Source: JAWCNN01 sp038848005
GTDB taxonomy: Archaea > Thermoproteota > Bathyarchaeia > Bathyarchaeales > Bathycorpusculaceae
Direction of reading: 5' to 3'
Assembly: GCA_038848005.1 (NCBI GenBank)
Contig: JAWCNZ010000027.1
Span: 1 to 10,669 of the forward strand
DNA: 10,669 nucleotides
A program made the translations under genes and the position numbers. Shown piece by piece: positions 6,711 through 10,669 of the stretch. Under the pieces are notes generated by a model, which saw only the letters and a program-made list of their open reading frames with translations, made no database searches and was not told where the DNA came from. Each line of letters opens with the position of its first letter. The stretch's first letter is position 1.

Positions 6711-7917
6711 TCATTTGCGTTTTCTGAAGAATTTAGCTCCATTATGCTCGCATACATATTCAAACCCGGCTTCTATTAGTTGGGCTATTTCTTCGTTGGT
6801 TGATGCAACCTTACAGACGAAATCGTCCTCATTTTTGAAATCCACCAGCTGCGTGTAAACCAGCGTATTCTTAATGTTTTTGTGGCCGAGAAGCCTCATT
6901 ACATAGAGGATGTCTTTTGTTTTATAGTATTCCATCGTGGCCTTCCAGTGGCGAAACGTGTGGAAAGTTATTTGTAAAAGCCTTGGGTTCCCAAGTTTTT
7001 CAGCCGCTCTTTTTCTTTGGCGGGTATTATCTTGCAAAGCCCCTTATGGGGTATTCTCCAAAGATCAGTTCAGATTTTTTATGCAGTGTATTAAGCATTG
7101 CTACAAGATTCTGTGATATTTTTAGTATCCTTGGGTTACTGCCTTTTTCGGGTGTTACTCTCACGTTTAGGTTTACGAGGTCAACATCCGTCCATTTAAG
7201 TCGCCATGCTTCTCCAGCCCTCATTCCTGTCTCCTTAAGAAGTTGTAGGAAAGTTGCTGTCTTCTTTCCGCAGCTTGCTATTAGCTGGTCTAATTCTTCT
7301 TCAGTTGGTATGAATGGTAACTTTTGAACTCTGCGGTATTTTGGCGGATCCCACTTTCCGCCAACCATTAATAGAAAGCTACTGTAAGCTTCTACGGCAA
7401 GCTCTTTTCTTCCTTCGCTCCAGGATTCTTGCTTTGATATTACCTCTTTAATTGATTCCGGATCAAAGAGGTGGGCTCCAAGATTTACTAGGCGCTTGAG
7501 TAGTTTAACCCGTCCTTCAATAGTAGCTTTAGAATAGCCTTGTTTTAGCAACCAAAAACTATATTCAACGATTTTTGTTGTAGTCTCTTGTGAAGCGAGG
7601 TTATCGACCACTAATGTTGTGACTCCCGCGTCCCGCTTTTCGTTTTGTTTTTCTACTGTGGCCAAGGTTTGCACCGCCGCCAGGGCGGTGGAATCTCGCC
7701 CACAAGGATCATCGTTCCCTTGGCAATTATAGTCTGAGCTGTTTGGCGGATTTAAGCTGAATGGAGGATTCTTCCATTGGGTGTGTTTTTTGTGGTTTGG
7801 GTTTGTGAAGCGGTAGCCGCAGTTTCTGCATAGCCAACGCTGGATGCTTGTTCCGTTAGCCAGATAGCGTAGTCCGTCCTTGTATAGCCTATGGGAGCCG
7901 CACTGGGGACACTGCAT
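6711..7917 (-). pseudogene. Zinc-ribbon tyrosine recombinase (integrase), frameshifted
   Basis: Site-specific recombinase presumed to insert the element at tRNA-Cys. Part one (7917-7027, 296 residues) has a zinc ribbon (Cys3/6/30/33), a polar linker at about 40-105, a core-binding domain at about 108-190, and the first catalytic Arg233 in TGMRAGEAWRLKW. Part two (7037-6711) supplies HTFRHW (His and Arg), LLGHKN (His) and the nucleophile Tyr in LVYTQL. Together they contain the full R-H-R-H-Y set, but the second part is in the +1 frame. Removing one G from the GGGG run (plus-strand CCCC, 7040-7043) joins them as PIRALQDNTRQ and gives about 398 residues; a TAA at 7044-7046 in the second frame confines the shift to this spot. 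The TTG at 7037 is not believed to be a real start. The first ATG overlaps the upstream zinc-finger stop by one base. A true mutation, +1 recoding and a base-calling error are all possible. Confidence 0.85.
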
Positions 7918-8198
7918 TAGCTTAAAGCCTCTCCATTAATTTTAGGGTTAGGCGTGTTGCTGTGAAACCTTTTCAAGTGGATGTTCAAGTCGTGTTCTGA
8001 AACGAAGAATAAGCACCTACCTTGTTCCGCACAATAAGTGCATTCATGCCAGACTTCTCCGGTTTTTAGATGGACTTTGCTTCCATCTTGCCTTGCTATC
8101 CAGTTTTCTTCCAGCTTATTTTCTCTTGTCCTTTCCGTTTTTACAAGCTGTTTTTGGCAGTTTTTGATTAATAAGCCAAGAAACTGTTCGGATGGCAT
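7917..8198 (-). CDS. Small C2H2-like zinc-finger protein
   Basis: Protein of 93 residues from the ATG at 8198. The C-terminal half has Cys53, Cys56, Cys62, His69, His74 and His79 (HECTYCAEQGRC, then SEHDLNIHLKRFH), a C2H2-type finger with a longer than normal loop or an extra Cys ligand. The N-terminal half is basic (KNCQKQLVKTERTREN). Such fingers are common in archaeal plasmids and viruses as DNA-binding regulators. The start is chosen because AAGGTGATAAG directly precedes this ATG, a strong archaeal ribosome-binding site. The frame also runs upstream to a GTG at 8402 (161 residues), without a good binding site there. The stop TAA overlaps the integrase ATG (TAATG), so the two are translationally coupled and the finger may regulate integration. 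This is a role by context only. Confidence 0.65.
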   Translation of the reverse strand: MPSEQFLGLLIKNCQKQLVKTERTRENKLEENWIARQDGSKVHLKTGEVWHECTYCAEQGRCLFFVSEHDLNIHLKRFHSNTPNPKINGEALS

Positions 8199-8209
8199 CT
8201 TATCACCTT
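8196..8209 (-). promoter_or_regulatory. Strong ribosome-binding site and start of the zinc-finger gene
   Basis: On the minus strand AAGGTGATAAGATG carries GGTGA four bases before the ATG, complementary to the 16S 3' tail core UCACC. This decides the 8198 start over the upstream GTG. Confidence 0.6.
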
Positions 8210-8516
8210 GTCTCTGAGGAGTGGAGGAGGAGGCGTTTGCAAAATTGCAGAAATCAAGCTCTGTTTCATTTTTAGAAATTATTTCTTGACTTTCTATCAT
8301 GAATTGTGTTTTATTTTCCTCATCTATCGTGGGAATAGTTGTATTTTGCCTATTTTCTGGAACAATGCTTGTTTCAGGTTTTTCTGTGAATATACCCCTC
8401 ACTACCAGTTTGTGATAAGGTGATAAGATGTGTTTTAGAAAGTTTTCAAGCTCCTTTTGATAGAAGGCTTTATATTCGCTTATCTTTTCAAGAAGGACTA
8501 GGTTTTGGGCTTCTCC
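8199..8516 (-). other. Start-less open frame upstream of the zinc-finger gene, possible remnant tail of the replication protein
   Basis: This 318-base stretch is open in the frame of the zinc-finger gene back to a TAG at 8517-8519, but it has no ATG or TTG, and its only GTG (8402) lacks a binding site. Codons 8516-8403 read like real protein: GEAQNLVLLEKISEYKAF, then YQKELENFLKHILSPYHKLV, an amphipathic helix pattern. The following part is polar and Ser/Asn/Thr-rich. It starts only 15 bases after the winged-helix ORF ends and is in the same frame as the prim-pol gene. A degraded C-terminal tail of the replication protein is therefore plausible. Otherwise it is untranslated leader, or coding from a non-standard start. 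Confidence 0.4.
8412..8427 (+). repeat. Tandem GTGATAAG repeat, with an inverted copy at 8199-8206
   Basis: Two perfect adjacent copies of GTGATAAG (8412-8419, 8420-8427). The extended 14-mer AAGGTGATAAGATG at 8417-8430 (+) recurs exactly on the minus strand at 8196-8209, where it forms the zinc-finger ribosome-binding site and ATG. On the plus strand it would open only a 10-codon ORF. It may be a protein-binding site or a duplicated gene start. Confidence 0.5.
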
Positions 8517-8530
8517 CTATCTTGGATGGG

Positions 8531-8821
8531 CTAATATGAGTATGGTCGAGTAGTTTGAATTTCCTTAAGATATCCTAGGTTGGCTAAGGTTTTTAATATT
8601 CTGGCAACCGTAATCGTGGAAACTCCTAATTTCTCTGCCAGTTTGTTTTTATCCCAATACTCTTCAGAGCTGTTCTCGATGATTTCTAGTGCTTCAGCTT
8701 GTCTTCGTTCAACACGGCAGACGGTTTCAAGAATTGTTGGCGCCAAAATCCTAAGCGCTCTTTCAAGGTCTTCAACGCTTGCGACGACATATTTGTGGTA
8801 GGCTTTCAGGAAGCATAGCAT
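8531..8821 (-). CDS. Winged-helix protein or frameshifted C-terminal domain of the replication protein
   Basis: A 96-residue ORF. The N-terminal part, YHKYVVASVEDLERALRILA, resembles the segment that follows the ATPase core in archaeal mobile-element helicases. The C-terminal part (about 50-88) is a helix-turn-helix: YWDKNKLAEKLGVSTITVARILKTLANLGYLKEI. It overlaps the end of the prim-pol/ATPase gene by 50 bases in the +1 frame. Its ATG has AGGG directly against it with no spacer, a poor binding site. Both facts favour a broken-off C-terminal domain over an independent gene. No simple single indel is proven: AAAAA (about 8839-8843) and GGG (8822-8824) on the minus strand are possible slip sites, and sequence between the ATPase and this domain may also have been lost. 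As an independent protein it would be a small DNA-binding regulator. Confidence 0.6.
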   Translation of the reverse strand: MLCFLKAYHKYVVASVEDLERALRILAPTILETVCRVERRQAEALEIIENSSEEYWDKNKLAEKLGVSTITVARILKTLANLGYLKEIQTTRPYSY

Positions 8822-10286
8822 CCCTAAGCTTTTTGGCTATCACCCGTCTGGTAAGAGTGTCAGAGTGATTCAAGCTTAGCTTTAAAACCCTGCGATAAAG
8901 GTCTGGGTGGACGCCAATATCAGATTCGGTTGTTAGGAAGTTTCTGGCGTTTGTTCTGGCCCTTCCTAAGATCATCTTGCCAGTTTCTTCATCCCTCATG
9001 GGATAGATGGTTTCTATGGATTCTCCTTCGCCGACGCTTCGTAGGCCAAGCGTGCCAGTCTTAGATTCCAAGCCAGCAATCTCGTAGATGATCAGAGTTC
9101 CAGTAAACTCTTCTGGAATGTATTTTACGGCTTCAGGAGTGCTTGTTGTGAACTCGAAAAGCCATTCAGGCGGGATTAGCGGCTTAACAGCCCGAATGCT
9201 CTCGTTTTTGCCGCTGCCGCTAAAGCCTGACAAAATGCCGCTTATGGGATAGTTGGTTTGCCCACTGCAGATAATAACGAAATTTGTTTGAAGGACGTTG
9301 TCTTCACCAATAAGCCGGCGCCTCCCAAACTTGACAACATAGTCAAGCAGCTTTGGATCCGCCAGAAGCTTCTCAGCCTTTTCCCGCTCTTCTGGTGTTA
9401 GAAGTTTAATTGCATTTTTAGGGGCTATAGGACATTTTTCGCGGTTGCATTGGTTCTTTAAAATCGGATCCGCGCAACCATAAATATACCTGCCTTGCAC
9501 CGCCGACTTGACTATGGAGTCAAGCTCTTTAGGCGGCAGTTCCGGATTGTTCAGCCGATTCCAGCTTTTTAAAATGTCTTCGCGAACTGTTTTTGGGCTA
9601 TACTGTTTGAAGTTTATGAGGTATGATGCGAGTCTAATCCCATATTCGTTGCGCAACCCTTCATTGGCGCCTTTTAACAGGGCTTGAATGCATGGGGGAT
9701 CCCTACCCCTATATGGCTGTTTGGCTAAATCCTCGTTGTCAAACCAGACTGTGGCTGGCTTTTCGGTTCTAATTCCAACCTTCTCGAGGGCTTCGTAGAA
9801 AATGGCTTCTAAATCTTGGACGATTGTTGGTGGGTTATCGTTAAGCCTTTTATAGCCTACGCTGGGAGCCATTATGCATAGTTTGCCTTCGCCAAGCAGC
9901 TCTAAACCGCAGATATTGTGGTATGAACTTACGCTTTTTGGTTTTGTGTGGCTTAGGTATATCCAATGTTGTCCGCCGCTTGGAGTTTGCTCCATCTGCG
10001 TTGTCGGAAGATGCTTCAAAACCTCTCTGCCTTTTTCAACAACGTCCAGTGGCAAGTTTTTGACGTCGAAGTCTATGGCGCCAATGTATAATTCGTTGTG
10101 TATTTGCTGTCCGCAGATTACGGCGAAGCCGTCAGCTTCGTTCCATGGCAAAGCTTCGAAGTCAAGCTCATTTTGCCTTTCAGTTTGCCACTTCTGCCAC
10201 CTGTGAAGAGGCTCCTTGCCTCTAAGCAAAACGATGTTGTAGCCTTCAATCCAGTATTGCCCAGCTATAGTCTTCAGATCAACCAT
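8772..10286 (-). CDS. Prim-pol/ATPase replication protein (plasmid-type primase-helicase), C-terminus disrupted
   Basis: Replication protein of the element; 504 residues from the ATG at 10286. Residues about 1-170 are a bifunctional primase/polymerase domain: GAIDFDVKN (69-77) supplies the metal-binding DxD, SGGQHWIYLSH (103-113) the conserved His, and GLELLGEGKLCIMAPS (127-142) the nucleotide-binding segment. Residues about 200-265 resemble the PriCT helical domain, followed by cysteines at 271, 280 and 285 (CX8CX4C), possibly a metal site. From about 340 a P-loop ATPase follows: Walker A GFSGSGKNES (354-363), a Walker B-like LIIYEIAG, and an arginine-rich LYRRVLKLSL. pRN1-type plasmids have the same prim-pol plus helicase fusion. 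The ATG at 10286 is preferred over 10334 because GAAGGA (10293-10298) sits six bases upstream. After RDAM the frame ends with an out-of-family tail (LPESLPQICRRKR), while helicase-like sequence continues in the +1 frame. Confidence 0.85.
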   Translation of the reverse strand: MVDLKTIAGQYWIEGYNIVLLRGKEPLHRWQKWQTERQNELDFEALPWNEADGFAVICGQQIHNELYIGAIDFDVKNLPLDVVEKGREVLKHLPTTQMEQTPSGGQHWIYLSHTKPKSVSSYHNICGLELLGEGKLCIMAPSVGYKRLNDNPPTIVQDLEAIFYEALEKVGIRTEKPATVWFDNEDLAKQPYRGRDPPCIQALLKGANEGLRNEYGIRLASYLINFKQYSPKTVREDILKSWNRLNNPELPPKELDSIVKSAVQGRYIYGCADPILKNQCNREKCPIAPKNAIKLLTPEEREKAEKLLADPKLLDYVVKFGRRRLIGEDNVLQTNFVIICSGQTNYPISGILSGFSGSGKNESIRAVKPLIPPEWLFEFTTSTPEAVKYIPEEFTGTLIIYEIAGLESKTGTLGLRSVGEGESIETIYPMRDEETGKMILGRARTNARNFLTTESDIGVHPDLYRRVLKLSLNHSDTLTRRVIAKKLRDAMLPESLPQICRRKR

Positions 10287-10386
10287 CAAGTGTCCTTCGC
10301 ATGGCTTTTGCAATTTTGGCATCACATTCTGCATGAACTTAGAGATGGGCTTTCAGAAAGCATGGAGATGCTTAATGCCCATTTAT

Positions 10387-10551
10387 TCAAATATGCTCGC
10401 CTCGATACACCTCAACGGATATTGTGTTTTCCAGGATTTCGCAAAGTTTCTTCAGTGCTGTGTTTATTTGGCTTAATTGTTTGGTGATTTCAGCGAGTGC
10501 TACATGTGGCTGATCAGCTGAAGGTAAACGTTCAAGCTCTTCCGTTGTCAT
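10387..10551 (-). CDS. 54-residue coiled-coil peptide
   Basis: Short protein with an ATG that overlaps the upstream stop (ATGA) and AGGGGAA about nine bases before it. Residues Leu19, Ile22, Leu26, Ile29, Leu33, Leu36 and Leu40 follow a strict 3-4 spacing, so the middle forms an amphipathic helix likely to dimerise or oligomerise as a coiled coil. The N-terminus (MTTEELERLPSAD) is acidic. It lies 100 bases upstream of the prim-pol start on the same strand and is probably cotranscribed with it. The family is not recognised. Copy-number control or a helicase-loading partner would fit the position but is speculative. Confidence 0.55.
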   Translation of the reverse strand: MTTEELERLPSADQPHVALAEITKQLSQINTALKKLCEILENTISVEVYRGEHI

Positions 10552-10669
10552 TGTTTTCTTTCCCCTATTTTGCGTGGTTTGCGACCTAAAACTGAGCCGT
10601 TTTTGAAGGCCCAGACGAAATAGTCTTCTACGGTCATTTTGCCGCCATGGGCTTGCACATCCTTCAGAA
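10548..10669 (-). CDS. C-terminal end of an unrecognised element gene (5' end outside window)
   Basis: An open frame enters from the right edge and ends at the TGA at 10548-10550, overlapping the next ATG by ATGA, which supports that both are real and coupled. The 39 visible residues include VEDYFVWAFKNGSVLGRKPR and end in a basic tail (RKIGERKQ), suggestive of nucleic-acid binding. An internal ATG at codon 11 of the visible part could give a 29-residue peptide but is unlikely to be the true start. No family is recognised. Confidence 0.45.
   Translation of the reverse strand, partial: LKDVQAHGGKMTVEDYFVWAFKNGSVLGRKPRKIGERKQ

Larger units (their letters stand above)
6645..10669. mobile_element. 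Integrated plasmid/virus-like element at tRNA-Cys (left end; right end not in window)
   Basis: From the tRNA 3' end to the right edge every gene is on the minus strand and of mobile-element type: tyrosine recombinase, C2H2-like zinc finger, winged helix, prim-pol/ATPase and small overlapping ORFs. The element boundary at the tRNA is inferred from the recombinase next to it and from the repeated tRNA-tail units. Tyrosine recombinases of archaeal plasmids and viruses commonly use tRNA 3' ends. Two genes look frameshifted, which suggests decay. Whether it came from a plasmid or a virus cannot be told: no capsid, terminase or conjugation gene is visible. Confidence 0.75.

Noticed and set aside
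6575..6763. 62-residue minus-strand ORF across the tRNA
   Set aside because: It is the antisense reading of tRNA-Cys and the tandem units (GVEPTYSGSAGRRLNRSATP), a well-known type of spurious protein call.
6917..7327. 136-residue plus-strand ORF
   Set aside because: Antisense shadow of the integrase, rich in Ser/Phe as expected from the complement of its codons.
7672..7690. Perfect 7-bp GC hairpin CACCGCC/GGCGGTG
   Set aside because: It lies inside the integrase linker coding sequence (Thr-Ala-Leu-Ala-Ala-Val) and is explained by GC-rich Ala codons; no T-run follows.
8199..8402. GTG at 8402 as start of the zinc-finger gene
   Set aside because: No binding site precedes it, whereas the ATG at 8198 has a strong one; the upstream frame is described separately.
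8208..8423. 71-residue hydrophobic plus-strand ORF that could pass for a membrane peptide
   Set aside because: Complement of the start-less frame and zinc-finger leader; the hydrophobicity comes from the antisense of Glu/Lys/Asn codons.
10287..10334. ATG at 10334 as start of prim-pol
   Set aside because: Weak upstream signal; the ATG at 10286 has GAAGGA at good spacing, just before the first conserved residues.
10098..10487. 129-residue plus-strand ORF
   Set aside because: Antisense to the prim-pol start and the small coiled-coil gene; its sequence has no domain character and no ribosome-binding site is seen.

Overview
The window looks archaeal, probably from the Thermoproteota/Bathyarchaeia side of the tree. 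That placement is an inference. It rests on a eukaryote/archaeal-type ATP-dependent DNA ligase, a tRNA without an encoded CCA, A/T-rich TATA-like elements upstream of genes, an E1-like ThiF protein of archaeal style and an archaeal-plasmid-type prim-pol/ATPase. No 16S rRNA gene is present to settle it.

Left part (1-6654), chromosomal housekeeping. A GalE-like sugar-nucleotide epimerase, cut at the left edge, converges on an orphan ECF-transporter S component. Upstream of the S component on the same strand is a threonine-synthase-like PLP-fold protein. It has an N-terminal zinc ribbon, a C-terminal PadR-like winged helix, and an arginine where the family has its Schiff-base lysine. Divergent from it lies a small TPR protein, then an ATP-dependent DNA ligase directly followed (zero-base gap) by a ThiF/MoeB/UbaA-like adenylyltransferase, then tRNA-Cys(GCA).

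Right part (6645-10669), an integrated mobile element, all genes on the minus strand. It abuts the 3' end of tRNA-Cys, where three degenerate tandem units of about 21 bp start inside the tRNA. Read in the direction of transcription, from right edge to tRNA, it carries: the 3' end of an unknown gene, a 54-residue heptad-repeat peptide (ATGA overlap), a prim-pol plus P-loop ATPase replication protein, a winged-helix piece in another frame, a start-less open frame, a small C2H2-like zinc-finger gene, and a zinc-ribbon tyrosine recombinase. The recombinase is frameshifted at a G4 run. The element's far boundary is outside the window.

The replication and integration genes both look broken, so the element is probably decaying, although +1 recoding or assembly errors in homopolymers cannot be excluded from sequence alone. 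No CRISPR array, rRNA, IS element or complete novel multi-gene system is seen. The most unusual single gene is the lysine-less PLP-fold/winged-helix fusion next to the orphan transporter subunit.
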